Below are positions 11,501 to 24,532 of a stretch of 64,000 nt of DNA, in pieces. How positions within the stretch are numbered: position 1 is the stretch's first letter; each line of letters opens with the position of its first letter. The stretch comes from Parasponia andersonii (Eukaryota; Streptophyta; Magnoliopsida; Rosales; Cannabaceae), in contig JXTB01000168.1 of the NCBI GenBank assembly GCA_002914805.1, forward strand, positions 271,998-335,997, read 5' to 3'. A program made the position numbers and the translations under genes. The notes under the pieces are model-generated. The model was not told where the DNA came from. It ran no database searches and saw only the letters and a list, made by a program, of their open reading frames with translations.

Positions 11501-14500
11501 ATTTACCTACTCACTACCCTAGCTCTTTAGATTTTTTATGCTGCTTTTTAGTTGGGTTGAAAAAGAAGAATAATAGAATCCACCAGGTTCCTCTATCGAC
11601 GTTTCTTTTAACTTGAAATAAATATTAAGAAAAAAAAATAATGACAGCTTTTGAGACGTGTAGGGCTTTGGATGCCCTATATCTTGGGGATCTTTTCCTT
11701 TGTTTTTATAATTAGGATCGAAATTCCGAAAAGAACGCGGATGTAGCTAAGTATAATTAGCTTAATCATCTCCACAATTAATCTGTCTTAAAACAATAAT
11801 TAATTAGAAACATAGATTGATTCACAACAAATAATATTCATTCATGTCGGGCAAGTTTGAAATTATACACTCGGTGTGAGTAGTGAAGATTTTGTTCATG
11901 TTACTTGTAGTGAGCATTTTTGGATACTAAAATCCAGAACTTCTATCTATTTGTGGAATGAGATATCATGAGACGTATGGCCATTTGACCTACCTGTGGG
12001 GTTTTTTTTTTTTTTTTTAATGTATGTTCACCTATTTTATATAAATTACAGCTAACTATACACAATTAATAATTAATATGCCATTGTAATATGACTTAAA
12101 ACTTGTTAAAAGTTAGAACATGTTCCTCTGTAAGATGATTAATTAGTGATGACAATCAAAGGGGCCCTCCTAATCGATGTATGTAATACTGTTGGACTAC
12201 TTAGATACATGATATATTTTTTAAGTTATGATTTTATTGTATTATTCAGATCTTTCTATTTTGATCAAATTAATAGTTTTTACTACAAGAAGCATATTAA
12301 AGTGTGCTTCAATAATCATTATGAGTTTGATATATATATATATATATATATGGCTTTAATTTCTTGGGGTTGTTGATCGTAAAAGAAGGTTGGTTAGTTG
12401 GGTATATATCAACTTAATTGGGACCTCTAATTTGGCTCTGATATTTCCATCTAATTTAGTTCTATTATATAAAAAATTTTATTGGTAGGAATCTTGATTT
12501 TTTATTTATTTTTGAGATACTATACATGTATTGATTATTAGTAATCAGCACATATGTTTTAAATCGTGCGAGAGACTTAAGATCAAATTTCACTTTCATC
12601 AAAGATTATAGATAAAAAGATATACATGAATGAAAAAAAAAAAGTCACCAATTAGTCCACCAATAATTATTAAAAAAAAAAACAAATACATAAGGTTGAA
12701 GGAGCAAGTGGAGGGTAGGGCCGGACACAGTGCTCACCGGCGACATTTCCGGTGGCATATTGGAGAGGTATCAATCAGTTCCCAATGAAGTGAAAGTGAC
12801 TTCATTTTTCACTAATATCAATATTCACTAGCTTAGCCCATTCCTATCTCACGTGCTATTTCTCTTCAACCAAAGCAACATATCCACTTTTTAACGCTTC
12901 ACTTTTAGGTAGTTTGTTTGTATGTATCTATGGGTATATGAAGGAATAATATACGATCCAGCTTTACCATTTGGTTAGTGAATGGAGCACGTATATTGAG
13001 CTTTTATATAGTGTAACAAACCATTAAACATGACTAAATCACTAGAAAAAGGCCATAAAGGCATTGCTACTATTATATATGTTTCATGTAGGACTAACAT
13101 TAAGACCGACTTTTTCCAAAAAAAAAAAAGAGGTCATAATAATTAAAGAATATGTTATTATTAGATGTCTTCATAAAATTAATCTGACCTAAATTTAGCT
13201 AAATTAAGCTAAAAGCTTTGGGATTTCATTGATTAGCGATCCATCCAATACCGCCTGTCACCAACATGGGTTTTGTTGAATATTATATTGTGCACCACCT
13301 TTGAGCTTGTTAAATCAAGTTGGTCAATATATACACTAATGATCTATTTTTCTGTGTTGTGAATACACTATAAGATAAAATTAAAGAGCACTGTTGCCAC
13401 TGTTGATCAACTCATCTTAATGAAACTCTTTTATGTTTTACTGTATTTATTAAGATTCTAAGTACTTATAATATATTGTAGAAACTCATATCACATCAGT
13501 TTTGTACATTTTGCCCAATATATATAGTTGAGAACAAATCACTTTAGTTGAAAACTCAATATAGGGTATGGTTTAACGTTATCATTAGTGGTACTTAATT
13601 AGCATTTTCATTAGAAAAATTACCTCTTAATCATAATCCCACATGAAACAGAATGAGAATATATAATTTATGCCTATTTACTTAGTTGTATATACTTTTT
13701 TTTTATGGGACTTAACTGTATGTACTAGTTAACAAACAAACAAATAATCTGATAGTTCAGAAAATAAACAAATCAATAAACATAACTTCATCAATATACA
13801 TCCTTTGTCGTGTGTATTTTTAGCCTAGTTTAGTTTAGTTAAGTAGTTTTCAAATCACATGTGGATCAAAAAATATTTAAAAAAAATTTAAAAATCAGAT
13901 TATTTAATAAGTTTTAATAAAGTTACAGAAAGTAGTTTTAGTTTTTAGATTATGCGAAAATGATTTGTACTATCTTTTAATGATTAAATCATAATAGTAA
14001 AAATATTCTCACTTAAAATCAAAAATACTAAACATTTAATTAAGTTTATTTTTATATTAATTTTTTTAAAAAAATGTATTAATATATTTAAATCATAATT
14101 GACTTAAATACTCTTCATATTAGTTATTTTGAAGTCCAAATTGATTCTTTATTGATATTTTAAATTCAGATAAAAATACAGTAAATTAAAATAAAATTAA
14201 ATTAACTTAATTGAGAAACTAATTTATTTGAGTTTATTTTCTTATTAATTTTTAAAAAAAGATATTAATATGTTTAGCATGTACAAAATATGCATAATTA
14301 TAAAAAATATTAATAAACTCTTTCCATAAATATACATAATTATATAATAATGTTTATTTTAATCATTTATATTTATATAATAATCAATCATATAGTTTAT
14401 TAAATAATTTAATATATTTTTTTAACTTATAATACTTTGAAATTTTAATTTACTAAATACTCAACTACTTTATAATACAACAAATTTAAAATTTTCTGTT

Positions 14501-17500
14501 AATACAATTAAAAATATTTTTCTTAAAATTTACAACTCTAATAAATTAGCCCTTTCTCGTCACTCGTCACGCAGCTTTTGAGGTACTAAGTTTTTACTAC
14601 CTATATTATTATAAAGAGACAAATTACGACAGCGATCTAGTTAAATTAATATATAAAATTAGGCTACCTACAGTGACATAAATATATACAATCAGTTTAA
14701 ATATAGGAGTTAATTTGTTGTTTTCATCTAAATATATAAGCCAATCATTCTGTGCCTTTTGTTTCACGTTTCAATTTTAGCCATTTTTTTTTTATTTGAT
14801 TCCTGTTCTCACTACGAGTGAGTTCAATTATTTATAATATATATTCAATATCCACACAGAGTTGAATAATGGTTACAAAATGTCATCACGACTTTAATAA
14901 ACTTTTTTGTTCCATTTTTTTTTATGGGTTTTTCTATTGGCTAGAATTTGTAATTCGTCGTAGACTAGTTGTGAATTGTGATCTGTCCAAGTATTCACAC
15001 CTATTGACATATCATATGAGCAACGAAACAAAAGCTTTTTCATTTTTTCCTTAAAAGATACTGAACACGGATCGATGACTAAAACTAGGCAATATTCAAT
15101 TTTTAATTAATATAAATAGATTTTCTTATAACGAATTTAAATTGGGGAATGGATGCATTAATTACTCCAAATTAGTTAACAAATATTATAATGAAGAACA
15201 TTGCGTTGACTCCTAATTAATTTGTTAGTAGAATTAATCTATTCCATCTATAAATTAATCTTATGTACTAACAAAGAAAATGTTGTTACTTCTATTTTAA
15301 TAAATTTAAATCAACAATTTGAAGATGGAATTACAAAAGTGTTTTGACTACATAATAGCTGCGGATCAAGGAAAATACTGTGGTACTTTCGTGGTAATTA
15401 ACGTATTTAATAAGTAATCAAATTAATCAAATATTGGTTGATCATGAGACCTGAGAAATTCTAATTCCAACTTTGGTGTCAATTATTCAGCATTTTTGTC
15501 GTTTATGATTAGAATATAGTATTACTTATGAGAAAGTTATAATAATTATGGTCCCTTCAACTTTAGTGCGTAAAATGTTTATTAGCTGAAGTTATATTTA
15601 ATCAACACAATGGGAAGAAAGCTTTTTCCCAACTGTACGCAATATCACCACCGCCTCAACTCGAAGACCTTCATCTGTATATCATGGTTGTGTAATAAAA
15701 ACGTGCACAATTATAATTAATAAATTCATAATGATTATTGATTATGAATAGTCTCGTTGATAAAAATATTCTGAGTTCACCACATGTATAAAAAGGAGTA
15801 TGTGTAATTTAAAAATATTTCGGATAGCAATATGATAAATTAAGTTATAAAACTAGCTAGCTTAATATAATTTTTTATATTTTCCCTGTTAACTGTATCT
15901 ATTAATTATGTTTTAAGCAACATATATTAAAGAAACCGCCGGATCAACTACTGAAACATGTGATATGATCAGATAAATGTCCAAAATAGTGGAGCAAGAA
16001 ACTAATTGAGTCGACAAAGCTGGTCGGTTGAAATTTGGTTCAACTTAGAGCTTTAATTGTACTAGTTCACAAAAAAACAATAAATCAAGGAAAAAAAAAA
16101 AGAAATACTAATCTTTTGGATGGTCTACTGTGGCAAAAAAACCTGTAATATTTCTAATCTAGAAATTTAAAATTAATAGCAATTAAATACTTAAAATTAT
16201 TTTAAAAAACTCCCCTCACTTTTTCTTTCAACAATATTTTCTTTGAATCCAAGGGTAATTGATCATTTCATAAGACAGTTACCTTTGCTATATATATTTT
16301 GGTCTTTAAATTATGACAAATGATATCAATTTAATTATCCATTTCTATCATAAACATTTTACAAAAAAAGGTAAAATAGACTCAAAATGTAACATTAGCT
16401 TACGGTAAGTTAATCTAGAGACTAGTATTACTATTCTTGTATATTAATAAATTAGAAATAATACTCAAATGAATGAGACTTTATCTATAATTCGGAATGA
16501 AGTATTATAGAACAACTATATTAAAAGGAAAGGGGGAAAAAAAATGAAAGGGGAAATCATGACGATGAAAGAGTAGTCCAAAAATTAAGTCAGTTGGTCC
16601 TAATTAAGCACCAAATAAATGATCAAAGTGGAAGCAATATACTTGAGAATATTAAGACATGAAAAGTTGATATACAAATATAAAAAGCCCCAATCAACAA
16701 TATTTTTGAGCTATATGTATATGTTTGATGTTAGACCGTATTATTTAGCCAGATTATCTGCTACACCTACTAGCTAGTGATCATATCCACCTATAACTTG
16801 TTCAGGGTTTTAAAATAGTACTATAGAAAATAAAAACCCCTCAAAATCTAGTGGCTATTGGCTAGGTATAACTTTCACAAATATATGTAAGACGGAAGAG
16901 ACCATGCCCTTATTAAATTGAATAAATTTTTACTTGCTTTAACAAATTATAAATTAATTTTTATCGCTGAATTTTAAACATGTAAGGCTTAAGTATAACA
17001 TTAAAGACAATACTAGTTAGACAATCCATTAAGTCGAATATGCACCCGATGGACGCTTAGTTTAATAATAACAATAAGAAAGTGGTTTTATGAATTAGAA
17101 TAAAACTAATTGCTATTCATTACTAAGGTATGAGTCATAACATATTGTAAATTATATTAATTAATATCCTCCTAACTGGTATTCTTATACAATAGTAGTA
17201 ATTGATCAATTAAAATATGTGTGAGATATTTAGCCACTAATCATGCATATGAAGTGTTTTTTAATTATTTATGATTATCTGTAGAACCCATATCGTAATT
17301 CTTTTTATGAATTAATTTAATCTGCCTTTTGTAAAGGCTTCTGTATGATTAATCTATACAAGATATCGTACCCTCGTAATTTTTGACCCTTTAATTTTCC
17401 AAACAATAAAAAAGAAGAAAATAAAACATGGACATGAACAGAAACTATGGACTCGAGCTTTTGTTGTACGTTGTAGTTAATATTTTATTTTATTTTTTTA

Positions 17501-17600
17501 GATTGTGGGGAATTATAATTTTAAAATCAACATTTAGGAAGAGTAAGGTTACCAATTAAATTAAATTTATGAATTAATATTTAAATTTTTTGAAATTCAA
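7340..17600. other. 10-kb AT-rich intergenic region, no gene seen
   Basis: I see no gene, RNA gene or intact transposon here. Short open frames, such as 10481-10804 (+), show no recognisable domain, no exon partners and no composition change. The stretch holds homopolymer runs, short AT microsatellites and one ambiguous base (n) at 8039. A small GC-richer patch at 12710-12780 is non-coding on inspection. Confidence 0.5.
8523..8556. repeat. (AT)n microsatellite
   Basis: An uninterrupted AT dinucleotide run of about 34 bp in intergenic DNA. Confidence 0.95.
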
Positions 17601-17611
17601 TAATTTATCAG

Positions 17612-18045
17612 ATGGTTAATTGCAATTTTTTTAAAAAACCCTAAACTATGATTTTCTACCGTTGTAATTTAACCCTATATTTTAGCTAGTGTAAAATTAT
17701 ACTTCTATATTTAAAATATCTGTAAATTTTTGCTTTCTGCATACAAATTAAATGATTCATACTATTTATTTTAAGTTATTTTTAGTATATTTTAAATAAT
17801 TGTTAATAGAAATATGATATCCTGAGTATAAATAATTATATGTTTAGTGAGAAAACTTTTTTGGTAGACATTTGCAGATATTTAAATGGGAGGTATGTAT
17901 AATTTTATACAAGCCAAAATATAAGGCTAAAATAATTTTGGTTAAAAACATTTGTAGATGTTTAAATGGGAGGTATATATCTAATTTTTTACAAGCCAAA
18001 ATATAAGACTATAGTCTAAAGTATATTTTTGCAACTAACCCTAGT
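17612..18045. mobile_element. Foldback MITE-like element with internal duplication
   Basis: The left edge GGTTAATTGCAA pairs with the right edge TTGCAACTAACC in inverted orientation. The inner left text CCCTATATTTTAGCTAGTGT pairs imperfectly with the complement of CAAGCCAAAATATAAG on the right. The right arm exists twice in tandem (about 17851-17928 and 17930-18010), both with TTTAAATGGGAGGTAT and ACAAGCCAAAATATAAG. The element is non-coding. Confidence 0.5.
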
Positions 18046-18194
18046 ACAAAATCAAATAATATACACCTTATATATCATGCATTGATAGAATTTAAAGAGT
18101 ATGAAAATTTAATAATTAAGCAAAGAACATACAAATAGACATTATAAGATTACAATTGATATTAAGATTCAAATTATTAGATGTGCATGGTCTA

Positions 18195-18316
18195 TGTAAC
18201 GTTTTAAGTCCCACATTAAGTATGTTCTAAAAGTATCATCGGTATTTAAGTGATAGTCTATGAGACTAAAAGCACCTTCGAGCTAGTAGTTTTAAGTGAG
18301 GTCTAATAATGTTACA
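18195..18316 (+). repeat. TRIM 5' LTR
   Basis: A 122-bp LTR bounded by the inverted hexamers TGTAAC and GTTACA. It contains the line CCCACATTAAGTATGTTCT, matched in the 3' copy by CCCACATTGGATATATTTT. Confidence 0.75.
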
Positions 18317-19112
18317 TTTGGTATAAAAGTCAACCCAATCCATAGTTGTATACACCTTAGAAGACTGCCACAGGTCGGGATCGTGGTGAATATAGACCCT
18401 ACCTATAAGGGTCATATGTGGGCTATTAAATGTGAACTCTCTAGCGAGGATGCTAAATTTTTAATAGAAGGAGATTGAAATACCCTAAATCCCACATTGG
18501 ATATATTTTGGGAAAATTAGGGGTATTTAAATAATAGTCTATGAGCTTAAACCCTAAATTCCATATTAGATCTGTTCTGGGAAAATCATGGGTATTTAAA
18601 TAATAGTCTATGAACTTAAAAGTACCTTCAAGTTAGCAATTTTTGGTAAAATCTAATGCTATTCTGAAAAGATCATGAGTATTTAAGTTATGGTCTAAGC
18701 CTAAAAGTACATTTTGTGGGTAAAATCTAATGCTATTCTGAAAAGATCATGAGTATTTAAGTGATGGTCTAAGCCTAAAAGTACATTTTGTCATCTTACC
18801 TAGTGGTATTATAGTCTAATAGTACTTTCAAACTAACCTTTTTGTCCAATAGATATACACAAAAATCTTACCCAATGGTATTACAGTCTAATAGTACTTT
18901 CAAACTATACTTTTTAGGTAAAGTCCAATAGTATTACATTGGATATACACAAAAATCTTTCCCAATAGAATTACAGTCTAATAGTACTCTCAAACTAACT
19001 TTTTTAGTCTAATGAATATACATAAAAATCTTATCCAGTGGTATTACAGTCTAATAGTACTTTCAAACTATCTTCTTATAAAAAGTCTAGTAGTATTACA
19101 GTCTAACAATAC
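18195..19112 (+). mobile_element. TRIM retrotransposon with expanded 3' LTR
   Basis: The 5' LTR at 18195-18316 (122 bp) starts TGTAAC and ends GTTACA. It is followed directly by TTTGGTATAAAAGTC, a decayed primer site of the tRNA-Met type. The internal part is only ~159 bp and ends in the purine-rich AATAGAAGGAGAT at 18463-18475. The 3' LTR starts at 18476 (TGAAATACCC, then CTAAATCCCACATTGGATAT, matching the 5' LTR). The 3' LTR is not a single copy. LTR-derived pieces containing GGGTATTTAA or GAGTATTTAA recur, then a piece containing AGTCTAATAGTACT recurs four times up to about 19112. The element has no coding capacity and would depend on proteins from other elements. Confidence 0.75.
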
Positions 19113-19789
19113 TGGCTAATTATATTTGTCCAAGATGTACACAATAATTATAGGGTATATTAGTTGTAAAGGCTATTTCTTGGATCTTAACATAAATTTT
19201 TATTGCCATAATTTTTTTAGTACATTAAGGTTACTAGGGTGCAAATTTGGGTAAGAGATACGAGAAAAATTGCAACTCTAATATGAGTCAGGTACGAGTT
19301 CTCTCATAATTCTTCTTCTTCGTCATAATAATAATAGAAACACCCATAGTAGTTGCAAGTGGACTTAGTTCTTACAATTAGAGTGAACCACAATAAATAT
19401 ATGTCTGTCTGCTATTGCTTGCAATCTCAACACAAATTTTCAATTTCGCATCCTTAATTTGGTTTTCTTGGTGGGTTTTAATAAGAAACGTAAACCATCG
19501 CCAGCCCAACACATTATATTACATAAATATATGCATGCTTATATATTAATTTAAGGTTTTCAATAGATCAAACATGTATAACAACGCTACTCACAGCAAA
19601 AGCTAGCATATATGAGCATACAGATTAGAAGGAAATTCAACTTTTATGTAAATAAAAAAATGAAAAGGAAAGAGAAACATAATAACAATTGTTACTTATA
19701 AGCATTTCTTAATCATACTGTTTTTTTGATTAAAATATTATAATTGTTTATTTATTTATATAATAATTTTGGTGTAGTTTGAGAATGGC
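19113..19789. other. AT-rich upstream region of the AHL gene, no gene seen
   Basis: No coding sequence or repeat recognised beyond short A/T runs. It separates the TRIM from the AHL promoter. Confidence 0.4.
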
Positions 19790-20129
19790 TGCGTTTTCTT
19801 TTCCTTGGCTTCCCCAAGCACTCACTCTCTCTCTCTCTATTCTCTTTATCTTTTTTTTTTTTCTCGTCCCCAGCCCCAAGCCTTTCTCTCTGCACTCGAT
19901 TCCCTTTCCTTTCCTTTCTATTCGTTCTAGGGTTTGAATTATTTATATATACAGGATATATGCTTCTTTCTCTTAAAAACTTTATAATATAATCTCTCTT
20001 TCACTGTATATATAATTAAAATTTTCGCTTTTCTTTTTTAAATTTTCTTCTTTCCAAATTATTTTTTAGTATATTTTTCTTGTTTCCTGTATCCCCTTTA
20101 GCTTTCTTATTCATCAAAAATTCTAGTGT
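19790..20129 (+). promoter_or_regulatory. AHL promoter-proximal and pyrimidine-rich leader
   Basis: This segment is dominated by CT and T tracts (for example CACTCTCTCTCTCTCTATTC near 19820) right before the AHL start codon. Candidate TATA boxes are TTATATAT at 19943 and TATATATAA at 20007, about 187 and 123 bp upstream of the ATG. CT-rich leaders are common in plant genes. Which TATA is used cannot be told from sequence. Confidence 0.4.
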
Positions 20130-21035
20130 ATGGCTGGCTTAGACTTAGGTTCAGCATCTCGCTTTGTTCAGCAGCTTCAACGCCCTGACCTTCACCTCCA
20201 AGTCCTCCCGGATTCCGACGATCATCACGGCCACCACCATCATGACGTCAACCGCAACGGTCACTTCTCCTCCGCCGCCGATCACGATGACGACGACGAC
20301 GACAACTCCGGACCTCATTCGGGTGGGGGATTCGACCTCGTGACCGGTCAAAACCCCGGTCCGGGTGACGTCGTGGGCCGCCGCCCTAGAGGCCGACCGC
20401 CGGGCTCCAAGAACAAGCCTAGACCTCCGGTGATCATCACCCGGGAGAGCGCCAACACTCTCCGGGCCCACATCTTGGAGGTCGGTAGCGGCTGCGATGT
20501 CTTTGACTCCGTCGCCACCTATGCCCGGAAGCGGCAGCGGGGGATCTGTGTGCTGAGCGGCAGCGGAACCGTCACCAACGTCACGCTACGCCAGCCGGCC
20601 GCCGCTGGAGCGGTCGTGACACTTCACGGAAGGTTTGAAATACTTTCCCTTTCGGGATCGTTCCTCCCGCCGCCTGCACCGCCGGGTGCCACAAGCCTTA
20701 CGATATTCTTGGCCGGCGGACAAGGCCAGGTGGTTGGAGGGAATGTTGTCGGAGCCCTAATTGCAGCCGGTCCGGTCATCGTCATAGCTTCGTCGTTCAC
20801 TAACGTGGCCTACGAGAGATTGCCGTTGGATGACGACGAGCCACCACTTCAGATGCAGCAGCAAGTACCGCAGTCATCAGGCGGCGGCGGCGGCAGCGGC
20901 AGCGGAGTTACCAATAACCCTTTTCCGGATCCATCGGCAGGACTTCCTTTCTTCAACCTGCCGATGAATAACATGCCTCAACTTCCGGTAGATGGTTGGG
21001 CCGGAAACTCGAACTCCGGACGGCAGCCTTATTGA
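20130..21035 (+). CDS. AHL: AT-hook motif nuclear-localized protein (AHL, intronless clade A)
   Basis: A 301-residue nuclear DNA-binding protein of the plant AHL family, whose members bind AT-rich DNA and act in complexes regulating growth, hypocotyl elongation and flowering. One AT-hook ([14 protein letters not shown], about residues 84-97) is followed by a complete PPC domain (about 105-228), which includes the family motif GRFEIL at 167-172. The N-terminus starts [13 protein letters not shown], the conserved opening of the AHL23/AHL24-like group. It then has His-rich (29-39) and Asp-rich (51-58) low-complexity stretches; the tail is Gly/Pro-rich and ends near [12 protein letters not shown] single AT-hook of this type and lack of introns fit clade A. 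The frame is far more GC-rich than its surroundings, as usual for this family. The start is the first ATG, preceded by a CT-rich leader. The exact paralogue number is not certain. Confidence 0.96.
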   Translation: MAGLDLGSASRFVQQLQRPDLHLQVLPDSDDHHGHHHHDVNRNGHFSSAADHDDDDDDNSGPHSGGGFDLVTGQNPGPGDVVGRRPRGRPPGSKNKPRPPVIITRESANTLRAHILEVGSGCDVFDSVATYARKRQRGICVLSGSGTVTNVTLRQPAAAGAVVTLHGRFEILSLSGSFLPPPAPPGATSLTIFLAGGQGQVVGGNVVGALIAAGPVIVIASSFTNVAYERLPLDDDEPPLQMQQQVPQSSGGGGGSGSGVTNNPFPDPSAGLPFFNLPMNNMPQLPVDGWAGNSNSGRQPY

Positions 21036-21258
21036 GGAAGGAGGACGGCGTTTTCCGGATTAGGTCAACTGCAGATTTGAGGTCAGGGAATTATATATAA
21101 AGATCTCTCTCCTTTTTAGACTAATATTCCAATCTTTGTAAAATTAGTTCCTCTCCCTCTCTTCTCATCTCATCTCATGATCGTCCGATTACATACATAT
21201 GTTGTTTTTGTAACTTTAATTTGTTTCTGATAATGCTTTTTTTGTTGATGATGATCTC

Positions 21259-21291
<33 letters not shown>

Positions 21292-22388
21292 GGAAAACAA
21301 AAAACCTTTCTTTTTTCTTAATCCAAATTAAGATTTCATTATTGATTTTCCTCTATTGTTATTGATTTATGTTCCAAAAATATACTAATAGTATGACTAG
21401 CATAATTATAATCAAAAGTATTAGTCCATGTCCATGTATATGCACAGTAATTTTAATTAGCTAGGATAACTGATGTACGTCCTCCTACAAACAAGGATGT
21501 AATTAGCTAAATCCTTATTAAAAAAAAAGAAAAAGAAAAAAGAAAAAAATAATTGGATTAAAATTTTGTTTACTTTACTTCTGAAAGTTAGGTTATAATT
21601 AAATGTGTCATGCTAATTATTCATTGACTAAATTATTATATGTATTTGTTTACATATATCTTGGGTTTCTTATTAAATAAAAATTTAGTTCCAGGCAATT
21701 TAGTAATACTGATCATTATAATGTGAAATATTATATTAAAAAAAAAATATGAAGGGCATCTAAGCTTACTCAACTTTAGGAACTCTCCTCCGGAGTTTTT
21801 AAATCTAAGAGAGAAACATAAAATATTGGTTAATTAAGAAATTAACCCATAAAATATGGGCAACAGGCAAGGATTTTAAATATTTTAAGGCTACATAATC
21901 AAGTTTACTTTTAATTCTTTAAGTACATTTTTTTTTCTGAAAAAAGTTTCCTCAATTTTCATATGTATACAAAATAATTAATGACTATATACCGCTTCTA
22001 GACTTTATAACTTTACTTAATCTGCTAGCTGCTGGATTTTTTTTTTCTTTCCTGGATGAAATCTTCTTATTGGTATGATGATCAATGTCTAACATATCTT
22101 CAAGATTTACTACCGGTATTGCTCCATGTCGAGGCATCAAACCTAGTTTCCAAATAGTATAAGTCACTAGTCAGTTGATCTTGATCTTAATAGCTAGAAA
22201 GTGTAAAATAGTATTATTGCTATATTTGGCTCTAAGGTAACATGATCTATATAGTCTAGTATCAGTACATATACTGCGTCGATACAAGTCAACGTTATTT
22301 ATATATTCTGCAGAAATAACTAACAGAAAGATTTAGAAGAAATTGATATACTAGAGATATATATATATATATATTCGTATATTCAAAT

Positions 22389-22441
22389 ACATATGTTAAA
22401 TATATATATATATATATATAAATATATATATATTTAACATA
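22389..22441. repeat. AT-rich inverted repeat (hairpin-forming)
   Basis: ATGTTAAATATATATA on the left is mirrored by TATATATATTTAACAT on the right around a short AT centre, which would form a near-perfect hairpin. Confidence 0.7.
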
Positions 22442-23135
22442 TACTAGCTTTCTTAAATATTCTTTCCAATAATTAAATGGATTACCATAATCAGGACTTA
22501 GGAACTGGCTAGAACAATTCATTTGATAGTCTTGTGTGACAAGAAAAATGGCTTATTAGGAATGTTGGTAACATTTCGTGTTTTGTGATTCGAATTAGTG
22601 GATCAGCTAACGTTGATAGCTTATGGATTAAGTGTCCAACAACCAACTTTATCCAAACACAGACATATATACATATATATGTCTATTCTCATGATTGATT
22701 GATTTTGATCAGAACCCTATATATATCTAATCAAAACGTAACCAGCGCATTCATAATTTTGTTCCATTCTCAATAGAACATTAATTGAGAAAGTTTTTTG
22801 CTGATATTTATTTCTATTGAGAAAGTTTTTTTGCTGATATTAATTTCTTTATATTGTATACGCCTTTCCGAATTTTTTTTCAGTCGAAGGAATCCAAGTA
22901 GTTTATTTCATATCTTTTTAAATTATGCATTAATTTTGGCAACATGAATGTTATATATGTACATCTCAAAAGTACTACGTACTGATATATCCTTAAAATA
23001 AGTCGAATAGCTAGTCTGTTTTCTTCAGCAGTAGATGTAGAGTATGTAACACTTGCACTTGTCCGCTCTCTCTCCCTCACACAAAATTATATTGCTTTTC
23101 TTATTTCAGTTTAATTGCGAACTAACTAATTAGAT

Positions 23136-23138
<3 letters not shown>

Positions 23139-23170
<32 letters not shown>
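23139..23170. repeat. (AT)n microsatellite
   Basis: An AT dinucleotide run of about 32 bp. Confidence 0.95.
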
Positions 23171-23173
<3 letters not shown>

Positions 23174-23436
23174 AGTGTACATATAGGAGTACAGTTATAG
23201 GTCGGATGCTATAAGATGGATTAGCTGAACGAAAAGTGGCAGTTTTTTTTTTTTTTTCTCTTAAATAATATGTTACCGCTCTATCTCACATGTATGTTTT
23301 TTAAGTGCATAATTTTTTTTTCTTTTTTTCCTTTGGATTAGGAAAAGTTAAAGTTATTAATACAAAAAAAAAAAGATTAATATAAATAGTAAAAAGTACT
23401 CAATATATATCCTTCCTATCTGTTCAAATAGTCAGT

Positions 23437-23447
<11 letters not shown>

Positions 23448-23482
<35 letters not shown>
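23448..23482. repeat. (AT)n microsatellite
   Basis: An AT dinucleotide run of about 35 bp. Confidence 0.95.
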
Positions 23483-23483
<1 letters not shown>

Positions 23484-24532
23484 GTATATGCTAAGAGACA
23501 TTGAAGTAATTATCCTATAAATATGATGATCTGATAATTAAATAGGCACAATCAGGGTATATAAGAAGTAAAAGATTCTCTCTATTTTGTGCATGTTTTT
23601 ATGTGTAAGTTATATATATATATATATTTATATATATACGCCTCAACATGCATATGCAACAATAGTTGATCATCAAATTAATTGATAAAAAGTTTTTTTA
23701 ATTAGAATTAAATGCATAGTTTGGATGAATGCAAATTTGGCGTACTTATGTTTATGTATGTACATATATGTATAGATATATACCATGGTCCTTGTCTCTG
23801 TGATTTCAATCGAAATCAGAACGTAGTTATTTTATTAATAAAAGGAGGAAAGATCCTCATCCTTATTACATTTCGGGATCACATCAAATAACATGTTATC
23901 ATATGTTCATAACTATATTTTTAGAACGAGAACTAAAACCAACACCAGCCGTAATTAAGATTATGGGCGCTGCAGCATTAATTACCTTTTAGGAAGCAAA
24001 ACTAAGCCTAGCATTACTAATGAGAACAATAAATTTGAAATATCCATCATGATAGCAAGCACTCTCTAAAAGAGAGTCCTAATGAGCTTGCAAAGCCGTG
24101 ACAACGTGTCTTGGTACGTATCTGTTTCCATCGAGTGAATAACAAATAAAGAAACCTTCTCTCATGTCGCAAGGCATGCACACTCAGCTATTTAAGAACA
24201 GACCAAATTAAAACCGCCCATTAGACCCCTCTGTAAAGCTCCTCGAACCATTTATTTTAACATTCTATGAGGATATAATTCATAATCTGAAAACTTTCGG
24301 ATTAATAAAATCTTAAAACCCTAACTCCTTTCGTCCATGGCTAATAAGTAACTATATATATGTGTATGTTATATTTCATTTTATATCTTACGTGACTGAA
24401 CAAACCAAACAACAAAAAGGAAAATAAAACATCACATTAAGTAACAAAATAATTAGTTAATTATACATAAAATTAAGCAACATGAATATATATACATGTC
24501 GTCCAGTACACAAAAATAAACAAGATGCATGA

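Larger units (their letters stand above)
21036..24532. other. AT-rich intergenic region with microsatellites
   Basis: The first ~250 bp is the probable AHL 3' untranslated region. The rest is AT-rich DNA with several AT microsatellites, a 37-bp tandem duplication near 22785-22850 (GAGAAAGTTTTTTGCTGATA motif twice) and an AT-rich inverted repeat at 22389-22441. No further gene is recognised. Confidence 0.5.

Noticed and set aside
20151..20471. 106-codon open frame antisense to the AHL gene
   Set aside because: It mirrors the GC-rich AHL coding sequence and encodes only low-complexity Val/Arg stretches; no domain or independent support.
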